Source: Avimicrobium caecorum (GTDB lineage: Bacteria > Bacillota > Clostridia > Oscillospirales > Ruminococcaceae). Taken from it: a stretch of 64,000 nt of DNA. Position 1 is the first letter of the stretch, and the number at the start of each line of letters is the position of its first letter. Positions 7,606 through 16,293 of this stretch are shown piece after piece. A program made the position numbers and the translations under genes. The stretch is taken from positions 43,078 through 107,077 of the forward strand of contig CAJFNJ010000013.1 in NCBI GenBank assembly GCA_904394705.1, read 5' to 3'. The notes beneath the pieces are model-generated. The model saw only the letters and a list, made by a program, of their open reading frames with translations. It was not told the DNA's origin and did no database searches.

Positions 7606-8805
7606 ATGAAACGATTTGCAGCAATGATGCTGGCGGCACTGTTGGCCGCAAGTTCGACAACAGTTGCATTTGCCGCAAAGAATTATGATTATATCGAGTT
7701 CGGCGGCTGGGTAACGCTCGATTATGACGCCATGGATGGCGGCAATGTTCTGGTACCGGGCAACACCTACACCTTCCCGATCCTGGACGGCAGTGATTAC
7801 TTCAATGAGGAATCCGCTGATGTATGGCGTATTTCCGCATCGGAGTACACTCCCAAGGGGGAAGATGAAAAGTTCTCCTCGGTGAGCGTATCCCAGGGTT
7901 CGGACGGTGTTTATTATCTGACTGTCAAGGTCAAGCAGAACCGGGACACCTATTACTCGGAGCAGGATGCTTTTATCCTGCTGAAGGTCGAGGAGAAGGG
8001 CATTGACCGGGAAGATGCTGAGATCAACAGCTCGGATGCCACTCAGTATGAGAGCGATACAAGAAATTTCTTTGACAATCTGGACGATTCCGGTGACTAT
8101 GGTGCCAGCCGTGCCCTGTCCCTGAGCAACCTCCAGCGCTATTCGGAGACCTATCCCACCGACTTTGACGGCGGCTTCATCAGCGGCCAGAGCGGCAGTG
8201 TCAGCGGCACACTCAAGTCTGAGGACCGTGTATACTACACCACCATCTCGGTAGAGGAATTTGAGATTGCTTCCACCGACTATGATGTCATAGACGACGA
8301 TGAGTACGATGTGGATAACTCAATGCCGCTGGTAATGGCAGGCGGCGATGTATCCAAGTCGAACCTTTCCTTCGGCAATACCGCAGAGTATCTGGCGAAG
8401 TTCTCCTCTTCCAAGGAGAAGCCCTACAATCTGTCCTACTCCACTGTTACCAACTCGGATGTAGCAGGCGCCAACCCCAATGCGGATCTGGTCTGCATCT
8501 CCTTCCCGGGCACCCCGATGTTCGCTGCCAACTCCTATCTGGTGATCAAGGATAAGGATATGAAGTACCTCTATGAAGTGGATGGCGATGAACTGATCGA
8601 GCTGGAAACCACCACACAGGATGGTTATCTGGCATACCGGACTGACCGTCTGACCAGCTATATCGCTTCGGACCGTCCGCTGAAGAATGCGGTTTCTTCT
8701 TCGGATAAGGAGACCAGCTCTTCTTCGTCCAGCAGCTCGACTTCGAGCAGCACCACTTCCGGCGGCAGCACATCCAGCAAGCCGAACCCGGATACTGGTC
8801 GATAA
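7606..8805 (+). CDS. Secreted protein B of the NPDTGR family
   Basis: A 399-residue secreted paralogue, the most divergent that still carries the motif. The signal peptide is MKRFAAMMLAALLAAS with cleavage after AFA. The C-terminal domain keeps the family spacing: LVCISFPG, then ANSYLVIKDKDMKYLYEV, then GYLAYRTDRLTSYIASD. A long Ser/Thr linker (about residues 362-392) leads to P-N-P-D-T-G-R-stop; such linkers usually span a cell wall, although no anchor follows here. ATG 6 bases after GGAGGG (7593-7598) is chosen over an upstream in-frame start at 7537. Function unknown. Confidence 0.9.
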   Translation: MKRFAAMMLAALLAASSTTVAFAAKNYDYIEFGGWVTLDYDAMDGGNVLVPGNTYTFPILDGSDYFNEESADVWRISASEYTPKGEDEKFSSVSVSQGSDGVYYLTVKVKQNRDTYYSEQDAFILLKVEEKGIDREDAEINSSDATQYESDTRNFFDNLDDSGDYGASRALSLSNLQRYSETYPTDFDGGFISGQSGSVSGTLKSEDRVYYTTISVEEFEIASTDYDVIDDDEYDVDNSMPLVMAGGDVSKSNLSFGNTAEYLAKFSSSKEKPYNLSYSTVTNSDVAGANPNADLVCISFPGTPMFAANSYLVIKDKDMKYLYEVDGDELIELETTTQDGYLAYRTDRLTSYIASDRPLKNAVSSSDKETSSSSSSSSTSSSTTSGGSTSSKPNPDTGR

Positions 8806-8970
8806 ATTACTCTGTAATTTATCGACGCAGCGAATTTGGCACTGATGTGCCAAATATCATGGAATGACGCGAATCAGCCCTGGCTTTGCTGAAGCAGGGC
8901 GACGCAGCGAATTTGGCATTAACATGCCAAATGTCGTGGAAGTGTCATTGAAAGGCCTTTGCCAAGGCCT
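8798..8970 (+). repeat. 3' hairpin array after gene B, beginning in its stop codon
   Basis: The first hairpin is a perfect 13-bp stem, GTCGATAAATTAC-TCT-GTAATTTATCGAC (8798-8826), containing the stop codon. Two copies of the shared module CGACGCAGCGAATTTGGCA follow: ATTTGGCAC-TGAT-GTGCCAAAT (8834-8855) and ATTTGGCAT-TAAC-ATGCCAAAT (8911-8932), both continuing into ATRTCRTGGAA. Between them lies CCCTGgCTT/GAAGCAGGG (8878-8899), and AAGGCC/GGCCTT (8951-8970) ends the array. Stem bases differ between the two module copies and keep pairing. Confidence 0.85.
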
Positions 8971-8995
8971 CCGGCACAAGTTCAGAATGATCCAG

Positions 8996-9031
8996 GCAGG
9001 ACTTCCTTTTGGAAGTCCTGCTTTTTATTTT
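8996..9031 (+). terminator. Terminator after the gene B array
   Basis: GCAGGACTTCC-TTTT-GGAAGTCCTGC, then TTTTTATTTT. Confidence 0.92.
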
Positions 9032-9065
9032 CCCATGGAATGGCGAATTTTTATGGCATGAAAAT

Positions 9066-9120
9066 GATTACAAAATGGTAACAACCTTCTATTGAGCCGG
9101 CCCGGCTGCTCCGGTATAAT
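9066..9120 (+). promoter_or_regulatory. Promoter and upstream box of paralogue C
   Basis: TTGAGC (9092-9097), 17-base spacer, TATAAT (9115-9120). Just upstream, GATTACAAAATGGTAACAA (9066-9084) matches the TTACAAA boxes before genes A, D, E and F. Confidence 0.75.
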
Positions 9121-9199
9121 GGACTCATCGGGCAGATCGCCCGGAATATGCAAGGAACGCCGGGTCAGCCCGGCAGCAACATAAGGGAGGAAATCGAAG

Positions 9200-10108
9200 A
9201 TGAGAGAGAAGAAGATGCTGCGCCGGACTGCTGCCGGTATGATTGCCGCCGTGCTGATGGCTGGCGGGATCAGCACAGCGTATGCCGCAGAGACCCCGGG
9301 ACTGTCCCTGGGGAACGATGGGGCGGTGGCAGCGGAGATCAGCCTGCTGCAGCCGGACAGCACCTATTACTTCCCGGTGCAGTACACCCGGGAGGATGGC
9401 CGCCTGGTGCAGGTGCGTGCTTCAGAAGCAGATGCGCTGGAGCTGGAAGTGCGTTCGGGCGAGGCACTGGACGGGGCGGAGATCCGCACCTGGAACGGAC
9501 GGTGCTATGTGCGTCTGGAAACCGCCGGGGATATCCGGGACGGCGAACGCTACACCACTGAGCTCACCCTGCGGTATGACCGGGGCGGGGACGAGGAGAC
9601 ACTGGACTTCGCTGTTACAGCGGGGCTACGTGCGGCGAGCCTTTCGTCGGTACAGGCCGGAGAACCCATTCCGGTCAGAACCTATATGCCCCTCTACACC
9701 GTAGCCCAGCAGATGAAACTGGCCCGGCTGAACCTCTGGCGTCCGGTGACCTTTGTGGGAGAGGGCTGGAGCTTTACCGGCACCCTCACTGCCAAGGGGA
9801 CAGTGGATTTCTCGGTGACACGGGAGAGCATTCCGGCAGTGGAACGGTACCTGGACGGCGCACCGGCAGCCTATCTGGGCTTCCCGGGCGGCGGCAACTT
9901 TGAAAACGGAAAGCTGACCATCGACCTCAGTCAGTTCCGGGAGGAATTTGACGGCACTGTCTATGCCTACCGGTACCTCTATGGACGGCTCTACCGGATT
10001 CCGTCCAGCTATGATGCCGAAGCGAATACCATCACCCTGTCGGTGACCAACCTGGGACGGTATGTCCTCACCGATGAGAAGATCCCCGAAGCCACCATCG
10101 TGGACTGA
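9200..10108 (+). CDS. Secreted paralogue C without the NPDTGR end
   Basis: A 302-residue secreted protein related to the NPDTGR family: signal peptide MREKKMLRRTAAGMIAAVLM with cleavage after AYA, and a C-terminal domain with the same order of blocks (AAYLGFPGGGNFENG, then YAYRYLYGRLYRIPSSYD, then LSVTNLGRYVLTDEKIP). It stops in EATIVD without a Ser/Thr linker or an NPDTGR motif. Its 3' side has an ordinary terminator and no hairpin array, so it serves as an internal comparison. Codon use is GC-rich like the neighbouring housekeeping genes. GGGAGG (9184-9189) precedes the ATG; an in-frame ATG at 9215 is less well placed. Confidence 0.85.
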   Translation: MREKKMLRRTAAGMIAAVLMAGGISTAYAAETPGLSLGNDGAVAAEISLLQPDSTYYFPVQYTREDGRLVQVRASEADALELEVRSGEALDGAEIRTWNGRCYVRLETAGDIRDGERYTTELTLRYDRGGDEETLDFAVTAGLRAASLSSVQAGEPIPVRTYMPLYTVAQQMKLARLNLWRPVTFVGEGWSFTGTLTAKGTVDFSVTRESIPAVERYLDGAPAAYLGFPGGGNFENGKLTIDLSQFREEFDGTVYAYRYLYGRLYRIPSSYDAEANTITLSVTNLGRYVLTDEKIPEATIVD

Positions 10109-10123
10109 TTTTCACTGCAAATA

Positions 10124-10168
10124 AAAACACCCCTGTGGGAACCCGGTTCCTTACAGGGGTGTTTTTGT
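10124..10168 (+). terminator. Terminator of paralogue C
   Basis: AAACACCCCTGT / ACAGGGGTGTTT stem with a T-rich tail. Confidence 0.9.
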
Positions 10169-10297
10169 GTAAAGATGATTTATCGCTTTATCACAAAAAT
10201 AGATCGAAATGTATGCGGGTTTGTCAATAGTTGCCAGTGCACGGGTGTGTTATAATTGGTATATAGCATTCTTGCGGAAACAGGGAGGAGAAATCAA

Positions 10298-10795
10298 ATG
10301 GGAGGAATGGAAGCCTGCATCGATGTCCGGCGGGAAATACGGGTCCTGGCCTGGATCGCAGGTGCGGAAGTAGTGCTGGCAGTGATGTTCCAGTTCTATC
10401 CGCATGGCCCGCAGCTGGGGACAGATCCGCTCAATCTGGGGTATCTGTTCGGGCGCTGGATGTGCGCGGTGGAGGCTGTGGCACTGGTGCGGCAGGTGGG
10501 CCACATGGACCGCCTGGCAAAGAAACTGTCCGGTCTGGACGGCTATCTGCTCACCGAGCAGCTCAGGGCGGTGGAACGGGTACGGAGGGACGGCGCTGTC
10601 TGCCTGCGGGCAGCGGTATTCGGGCTTTATCCGTTGGTGTTCCTGGGGATCGAGTTCCTGGCCTTCCACAGCCTGAGATCCCTTGCGGGTTATCTGCTCA
10701 GCCTGGGGTTCTATCTCTGCTATGAGGCGGCACAGCTTCGGTTTCGCCGGAAACTCAGGGGACTTATGAACGCTCTGGAAGGAGGCGGATTCTGA
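10298..10795 (+). CDS. Small membrane protein, first gene of a three-gene operon
   Basis: A 165-residue protein with about four hydrophobic segments (roughly 16-33, 47-65, 101-121, 125-144) and a charged middle loop. No family was recognised. GGGAGGAG (10283-10290) supports ATG 10298 over an upstream in-frame start. A TATAAT at about 10252 may be its -10. The stop overlaps the next start (TGATG), indicating translational coupling. Confidence 0.78.
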   Translation: MGGMEACIDVRREIRVLAWIAGAEVVLAVMFQFYPHGPQLGTDPLNLGYLFGRWMCAVEAVALVRQVGHMDRLAKKLSGLDGYLLTEQLRAVERVRRDGAVCLRAAVFGLYPLVFLGIEFLAFHSLRSLAGYLLSLGFYLCYEAAQLRFRRKLRGLMNALEGGGF

Positions 10796-11226
10796 TGGAA
10801 CAGCAAATTCGGGAACAGATCGCCCATCTGCAGAGGGAATCCCGGTTCCTGCGGAATCTGGCAGGCGGGATTCTTCTCTACTCGATTGTGACTTCCAGCT
10901 TTCTGAAAGTTCCGTTCCTGTCGCCGCTGGGATTCCTCTTTGCCGTTTTCCTCTATCTCAGCGCCCGGGATATTTATAAGGACGCCGATGCCCAGCAGCC
11001 GGAAAACTGGAGCAGTCCGGAACAGTTCCTGGAGGTCAGTCGGCAGATCCGGGAGGAAAGCGTCTGGAAGCTCCACACACGGCTGATCCTGCTGCTTACC
11101 TTTTATGTGATCGATATGATCAGCTACCCCACCGTCGTTCTGGCAGTCAATATGGCAGTGACGCTGGCACTCTGTGCCCTGTATGAGTGGGGACTGCGCC
11201 GGTTTGAAAAACGCACCGGCATCTGA
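10795..11226 (+). CDS. Small membrane protein, second gene of the operon
   Basis: A 143-residue protein with two pairs of hydrophobic segments (about 24-57 and 95-131) separated by an acidic hydrophilic stretch. Its start shares one base with the previous stop. No domain was recognised. The C-terminus is basic (RRFEKRTGI), in line with a cytoplasmic end. Together with its neighbours it may form a membrane complex; that is inference from gene order only. Confidence 0.78.
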   Translation: MEQQIREQIAHLQRESRFLRNLAGGILLYSIVTSSFLKVPFLSPLGFLFAVFLYLSARDIYKDADAQQPENWSSPEQFLEVSRQIREESVWKLHTRLILLLTFYVIDMISYPTVVLAVNMAVTLALCALYEWGLRRFEKRTGI

Positions 11227-11246
11227 AAAAACAAGGAGGGGATTTG

Positions 11247-12275
11247 ATGAGTGAAATAAAACTGCGTTCGGTACCTGCCCTGAAAAAAGAGATCATCCGC
11301 CTGGCACTGGCTGCTGCGGTGCAGCTTCTGTTTGCCCTTTGGTTTTATGCTTTCTGCTGCGGCCTGGTGAGCCTGGGGCCGCTGCGCCTCCCCTATGGAG
11401 TAAAGGGATATGAATTCGGCGGCATGGTCTGTGTGCTCACCGCTTTTATGCCGGTGCGGACGGTGTGGAACCTCAACGAGGCGGTGGACGAGGCCAAAAA
11501 GCACGAACCCCTGGACTTTGACGCTCTGCTTTCCCGGATGGCGGAGATCTGCCGCAAGGCGCTCCGGGAGCTCCCCAGAGCCCTGGTGGTAATCCCGCTC
11601 CTCTTCCTGGTGGAGTGGATGCAGGCCGGCACCCTCAACTCCATTCCCATGGCAGTGGTCTATGCCCTGCTGATCCTGATGGACTTTCTCCTGTTCCGGC
11701 GATTCCTTACCCTGCTGCAGACCCCGTTCCGGAATGGGGACAGAGCGGCGGAGGGTACAGCACCGGACGGCAACCCAGTTCTCCGGAGCCGGGAGCAGGC
11801 CGATGATCTCCGCTCCCTCCAGAACGGCGCCCGGAACTTTATGATTCTGGGGGCTGTGGAGCTGATAGTAGTTGCTATACCGCTGGTTCAGGCAGGACTT
11901 TCCTTACAGATGATTTCTCTGCGCCCCCGACTCACAGCCAATATCCTTACTCTACTGGTTTGCGGATGGCTGGGAGTGAAGATTATCCTGCACAGCTGGG
12001 AGGTATATCAGCGGGCGGGCGTGCTGCACTCAGACGATGGAAAAGACCTCATCACCCAGAAGCTGGGCGATCTGGCGGCGCAGCTCGGGACGGCACGGGA
12101 AAAGATCATGATGACGGCACTTATTGCCCCGCTGGCGCTGCTGGCGGATGTGTTCCGAAGCGAGTCGGCGGCGGCTCTGCCCTGGTTCGGGCTGGCGGTG
12201 GTGTACTACCTGCTGTTTGAGCTGCTCTGGCGGCGGTATAAAAAGCAGGTGGATCAGGTGATGGCAGAGGTCTGA
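11247..12275 (+). CDS. Multi-spanning membrane protein, third gene of the operon
   Basis: A 342-residue integral membrane protein with about seven or eight hydrophobic segments, including paired ones near residues 17-72, 113-155, 195-238 and 270-315. Hydrophilic stretches (about 75-105 and 240-265) carry conserved-looking charged patterns. No transporter signature was recognised. ATG 11247 follows AAGGAGGGG at good spacing; a TTG one codon earlier is less likely. A bidirectional terminator follows. Confidence 0.78.
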   Translation: MSEIKLRSVPALKKEIIRLALAAAVQLLFALWFYAFCCGLVSLGPLRLPYGVKGYEFGGMVCVLTAFMPVRTVWNLNEAVDEAKKHEPLDFDALLSRMAEICRKALRELPRALVVIPLLFLVEWMQAGTLNSIPMAVVYALLILMDFLLFRRFLTLLQTPFRNGDRAAEGTAPDGNPVLRSREQADDLRSLQNGARNFMILGAVELIVVAIPLVQAGLSLQMISLRPRLTANILTLLVCGWLGVKIILHSWEVYQRAGVLHSDDGKDLITQKLGDLAAQLGTAREKIMMTALIAPLALLADVFRSESAAALPWFGLAVVYYLLFELLWRRYKKQVDQVMAEV

Positions 12276-12288
12276 CCAGTTGCAGAAG

Positions 12289-12322
12289 AAAAAAGGCGGA
12301 CACAGCTGTGTCCGCCTTTTTT
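12289..12322. terminator. Bidirectional terminator between convergent genes
   Basis: AAAAAAGGCGGACACAG / CTGTGTCCGCCTTTTTT is symmetrical and can serve both the membrane operon (+) and the lipoprotein gene (-). Confidence 0.92.
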
Positions 12323-12336
12323 ACTCTGAAAAGGGA

Positions 12337-13002
12337 TTAGTCGGCAGGGAGAAAGTCATCCCAGAATACCTCCTGGAGCAGGAACTCATCCGAACCCCCG
12401 GAGGTGCCCAACATCCAGTACCGGAGATACCGACCATCACCCAATTGGGGAACCTGCTGCAATGCGGCCTCATTGTGCTTCCAGCTCAGGTCGGCGCATA
12501 CCACCGCATATTCCTGCAGATCCAGTTCCCGGATCTGGGTTTCGAGCGCTTTGCGGTGGTACTCCGCAACGGAATCCATGTCATCGGCTGTGAGGGTGGT
12601 CAGGCTGTGGAGGGTGTATTCGGTCATGTAGAGCCCCTCCTGAAAGTTCTTTTCCTTATTTTCCGCGGCAATGCGCAAGCTCTCATCCTCCCCTACCCGG
12701 GTCATCAAGCTTTCAAAGTCGGCCTGGGTAAGGTCCAGATACCAGCCGTAGACCTGGGCCTCCAGCTGGTTTTCCGGGGTGTCCTCCAGGATCAGGGTAC
12801 GGTCCTCCGCAGTACAGACCCGATCTGGTTCTTGGCTCGGGGCAGTCAGTTCCGACGGGTCGATGTACCGATCCCGGATCAGATCAGCTTCCGTGCTGGA
12901 AATGCTCTGGGAGCTCTCCTGGGAGGAGCCGGTCGGGGTACAGCCGGATGCCAGGGCAGCAAGCACCAGAATCATCAGTATCAGGAGCAGCAGCTTTTTC
13001 AT
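12337..13002 (-). CDS. Putative lipoprotein of unknown function
   Basis: A 221-residue protein with a lipoprotein signal peptide (MKKLLLLILMILVLAALASGC, lipobox ASGC) and a Ser-rich linker. The rest is acidic and mainly helical in appearance, with no recognised domain. A good ribosome binding site (GGAGGG) lies upstream. It is likely exposed on the outer face of the membrane. It follows ppk1 on the same strand by 93 bases and may or may not be cotranscribed. Confidence 0.82.
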   Translation of the reverse strand: MKKLLLLILMILVLAALASGCTPTGSSQESSQSISSTEADLIRDRYIDPSELTAPSQEPDRVCTAEDRTLILEDTPENQLEAQVYGWYLDLTQADFESLMTRVGEDESLRIAAENKEKNFQEGLYMTEYTLHSLTTLTADDMDSVAEYHRKALETQIRELDLQEYAVVCADLSWKHNEAALQQVPQLGDGRYLRYWMLGTSGGSDEFLLQEVFWDDFLPAD

Positions 13003-13095
13003 AACGATCCCTCCTTGTGCAGTCGGTCAGGCTGGACTTCTTCTCTTCATTATAGCACAGGGAACCGCCCTGCAGCAATCCGGTTACAGGGCTAA

Positions 13096-15204
13096 TCAGC
13101 GGTGGAACAGCTTGCCGAACCGATCCAGGAAGGTTTGTTTCGGCGGTTCGTAGGCCGGGAACTCCGGCAGATGTTCCATGAAATACTCCTGGGAGGAGAG
13201 AGGCGGACGGTCCACCTGGGTGGCGTCCACATATTCGCCGCTGGGCAGCAGCCGGCGGGCCTTGACATTGTCCGAGAGCAGCACTTCCAGGTAGTGGGAG
13301 AGCCACTGCTTGAGATCGGGGTCCTCCACCGGACAGGCGATCTCCACCCGGCGGTTCTGGTTGCGGGTCATGATGTCCGCCGAGGAGATATAGAGCTGCC
13401 GGAGTTCGCCATCGCCGAAGCAGTAGACCCGGGAGTGTTCCAGGAAGCGTCCCACAATGCTGGTGATGGTGATGTTTTCGGTCTTGCCGGGGATTCCCGG
13501 CAGCAGGCAGCAGATGCCCCGGACGATGAGTTCCACCCGGACCCCAGCCTGGGACGCCTGGGCGAGCTTATCGATGAGTTCCCGCTCGGTGACCGAATTG
13601 ACCTTGATGATGATATGTCCCTTCTGACCCCGGGCGATTTCCCCGTCGATCATGCGCAGCAGATGGTCCTTCATGGTGAAAGGAGCCACCAGCAGCTTCT
13701 GATAACTGCTGTACAGGTCGCCCATGAGCATATTCTGGAAGAAGTTCACAGCGTCTTCGGCAATGACCGGGTCGGCGGTGAGCAGCGCAAAGTCGGTGTA
13801 GAGGGCAGCGGTCTTTTCGTTGAAGTTGCCGGTGCCGATCTGGGTGACATAACTCAGTCGTCCGTTCTTTTCCCGGCGGGTGATCAGGCAGATCTTGGAG
13901 TGGCATTTGTAGCCCTCGATGCCGTACAGCACCCGGCAGCCGGCTTCCTCCAGTTCCTTGGCCCATTCGATGTTGTTCTCCTCATCGAACCGTGCCCGGA
14001 GTTCCACCAGTACGGTGACCGACTTGCCGTTTTCCGCCGCGGTACACAGATGCTTTGCCACAGCGGAGTTGCCTGCCAGCCGGTAGATGGTCATCTGGAT
14101 GGACAGCACCTGGGGGTCATTGGCAGCTTCCCGGAGCAGACCCAGGAAGGGCTGCATCGACTGATAGGGATAGAAGAGCAGGGTATCCCGCTGCTGGATC
14201 TGGGGCCAGAGGGGATAGTCCTTGGAGAGATAGTCAGGATAGACGGGGGTATATTCCGCATAGTAGAGGGAGCGGTCACACTTGTCCAGCTGATAGGCAT
14301 ACTTGAGCACCAGCGGACAGGAACAGGTATAGGTCTGCTGGGAAGTGAGCTTGAGCTTCTGTTCCAGCAGCTTGCGGATCTCAGGGGCATCGCCCTGCAT
14401 TTCCAGCCGCACCGGAGCCAGACGGCCCCGCTTGCGCAGCGCCTTGACCATGTAGTCCCGGAGATCTTCGCCCTCCTCGTCATAGAGCCCGGCTTCGGCA
14501 TAGTTGATGTCGGCGTTCCGGGTCACCGAAACAACACACTGCTCGGTGATGTGATAGGCCTTGAAGATCTTCCGCAGCTGGGAGAGGATCACTTCCTCAG
14601 TGCGGACATACTGGGCATTCTCCCCGGGCAGCAGGATAATGGGCGGCAGGGATTCAGGTACTTCCACGATGCCCAGCAGGGTGCGGTCCCGTCCCGAGAG
14701 CATGGCGGCAGCATAGAGCCCCTTGTTCCGGAGATGGGGGAAGGGGTGGCTGCGGTCGATGATCTGGGGGGAGAGCAGCGGGAAGATCCGGTCCCGGTAC
14801 CAGTCCTGGATATAGGTGCGGTTCTTGCCCTCCAGTTCCTCGGGCTTCCATTCCCGGACACCCTTGTTCTTCAGCTCGGCAGAGATCTCGGCAAAGGCGG
14901 CGTCCCGGTAGCGGATCAGCGGACGCACCGCTTCATAGATGGCTTCCAGCTGCTGCTGGGGTGTCAGACCGCTCTTGCTGTCGGTCTGTTTGGGGAAGGT
15001 GAGCTTCAGGTCGGTGAGGCTTCCCACCCGCACCATGAAGAATTCATCCAGGTTGCTTGTGAAGATGGAGAGGAACCGCAGGCGTTCCAGCAGCGGGACA
15101 TGGGGGTCCATCGCCTCATCCATGACCCGGGCATTGAACTTGAGCCAGCTCAGTTCCCGGTTCTGGGTATAGCTTAAATCCCAGGTTTTATCAGTTTTTG
15201 ACAC
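13096..15204 (-). CDS. ppk1: Polyphosphate kinase 1
   Basis: A 702-residue polyphosphate kinase, which reversibly polymerises the gamma-phosphate of ATP into polyphosphate. The N-terminal family signature NRELSWLKFNARVMDEA is clear, followed by FTSNLDEFFMVRVGSL. The phospholipase D-like catalytic half holds KCHSKICLI with the His normally phosphorylated, and the second motif HSRVYCFGDG. Length matches the family. Its start lies inside the end of the upstream ppx gene (31-base overlap), so the two opposing activities, synthesis and hydrolysis, are translated from one mRNA. Confidence 0.96.
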   Translation of the reverse strand: MSKTDKTWDLSYTQNRELSWLKFNARVMDEAMDPHVPLLERLRFLSIFTSNLDEFFMVRVGSLTDLKLTFPKQTDSKSGLTPQQQLEAIYEAVRPLIRYRDAAFAEISAELKNKGVREWKPEELEGKNRTYIQDWYRDRIFPLLSPQIIDRSHPFPHLRNKGLYAAAMLSGRDRTLLGIVEVPESLPPIILLPGENAQYVRTEEVILSQLRKIFKAYHITEQCVVSVTRNADINYAEAGLYDEEGEDLRDYMVKALRKRGRLAPVRLEMQGDAPEIRKLLEQKLKLTSQQTYTCSCPLVLKYAYQLDKCDRSLYYAEYTPVYPDYLSKDYPLWPQIQQRDTLLFYPYQSMQPFLGLLREAANDPQVLSIQMTIYRLAGNSAVAKHLCTAAENGKSVTVLVELRARFDEENNIEWAKELEEAGCRVLYGIEGYKCHSKICLITRREKNGRLSYVTQIGTGNFNEKTAALYTDFALLTADPVIAEDAVNFFQNMLMGDLYSSYQKLLVAPFTMKDHLLRMIDGEIARGQKGHIIIKVNSVTERELIDKLAQASQAGVRVELIVRGICCLLPGIPGKTENITITSIVGRFLEHSRVYCFGDGELRQLYISSADIMTRNQNRRVEIACPVEDPDLKQWLSHYLEVLLSDNVKARRLLPSGEYVDATQVDRPPLSSQEYFMEHLPEFPAYEPPKQTFLDRFGKLFHR

Positions 15205-16109
15205 AGATATCCCTCCCTGACGCCGTAACGGCTGATGTAGAGCTGTTCCTTGCAGAGCTTATGGGTGACAGTGGTCATGACGATCACGCCGGGCAGAATG
15301 GTATGCACCCGGTCAGGACAGTTTTTGAGGATCAGTTTCCGGGCGGTATTCTTCCGGTCCAGCAGCATGGCGGCAGTGCGGTCCAGTTCTGCCACAGTGA
15401 GCAGACGGTTGCTCTCCGGCTTTTCCAGATACTGATTGGCGATCTTCAGCACAGCCCGGGCAGTGCCGCCGATGCCGCAGATAAAGGGCGAGGGCTTCTT
15501 GGGCAGATCAGCCTTGCGCAGCTTCTTGCGCACGGCCGAGGTGAGCTCGTCAATTTCGGGACGGCTGGGCCACAGCTCGGACACATAGCGGTTGTAGAGG
15601 TTCAGCGAGCCGATGTCCAGGCTCTGGGCGGATACGATCTTGCCGTTCTCCAGCCGGACGATCTCGGTACTGCCGCCGCCGATGTCAAAGACAGCGCCGC
15701 CTGCCAGCGGACAGGTGAGCATGGCGCCGATGCAGCCATAGCGGGCTTCCAGTTCACCCGAGAGCACTTCCACTTCCAGACCGGTATTCTCCCGGATGGC
15801 GGCGAGGGCTTCCCCGGTATTGCGGATATTGCGCAGGGAAGCGGTGGCAAATACATGCACCGGCACCGGGCCGAACTGAGCCAGCAGCCGCTGGAAGCCC
15901 CGGAGCACGGAACAGGCCACCTCAATGCCCTCCCGGGTGAGTGAACCGGAACGGATATAGTTGACCAGGCCGGCCATGCGTTTTTCCGAGAACAGCGCCT
16001 GGAAGCCGCCCTGTTCCTGTACATCATAGAGTGTCATGCGGATGGTGTTGGAGCCGAGGTCCACCACAGCAAAATTGATCTGCGGTTCGGCAGTTCTGGT
16101 AAGTTCCAT
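15174..16109 (-). CDS. ppx: Ppx/GppA family exopolyphosphatase
   Basis: An ASKHA-fold phosphatase of about 311 residues that would hydrolyse polyphosphate ends or pppGpp. Visible motifs are VVDLGSNTIRMTLYDV (phosphate 1), GAVFDIGGGSTEIVRLENG (phosphate 2) and the GIGGTARAVLKIA block. It is the short form without the C-terminal HD domain. Two starts are possible: ATG 16127 has no clear ribosome binding site; ATG 16109 has GAGGGA 10 bases upstream and is used here. The 3' end overlaps ppk1. A possible -35 (TTGACA, minus strand 16210-16205) lies upstream. Confidence 0.92.
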   Translation of the reverse strand: MELTRTAEPQINFAVVDLGSNTIRMTLYDVQEQGGFQALFSEKRMAGLVNYIRSGSLTREGIEVACSVLRGFQRLLAQFGPVPVHVFATASLRNIRNTGEALAAIRENTGLEVEVLSGELEARYGCIGAMLTCPLAGGAVFDIGGGSTEIVRLENGKIVSAQSLDIGSLNLYNRYVSELWPSRPEIDELTSAVRKKLRKADLPKKPSPFICGIGGTARAVLKIANQYLEKPESNRLLTVAELDRTAAMLLDRKNTARKLILKNCPDRVHTILPGVIVMTTVTHKLCKEQLYISRYGVREGYLCQKLIKPGI

Positions 16110-16224
16110 AGTTTTGTAATCCCTCATTTTCTTTGTTCATTGTATCGGCAGCGGATGTCCGACAGGATATATTTGTGTTAAATATGGGTAAAATGGGAAG
16201 ATACTGTCAAATCCCGGCGAATGG

Positions 16225-16271
16225 CGCAAAAAACGCAAAACTCCGCAGAGGGAGTGCCGCTGCGGAGTTTC
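16225..16271 (-). terminator. Terminator of pyrB
   Basis: Read on the minus strand, AAACTCCGCAG / CTGCGGAGTTTT is followed by a T-rich tail. Confidence 0.88.
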
Positions 16272-16293
16272 CTGCAATCATGGGAAGATGGAA

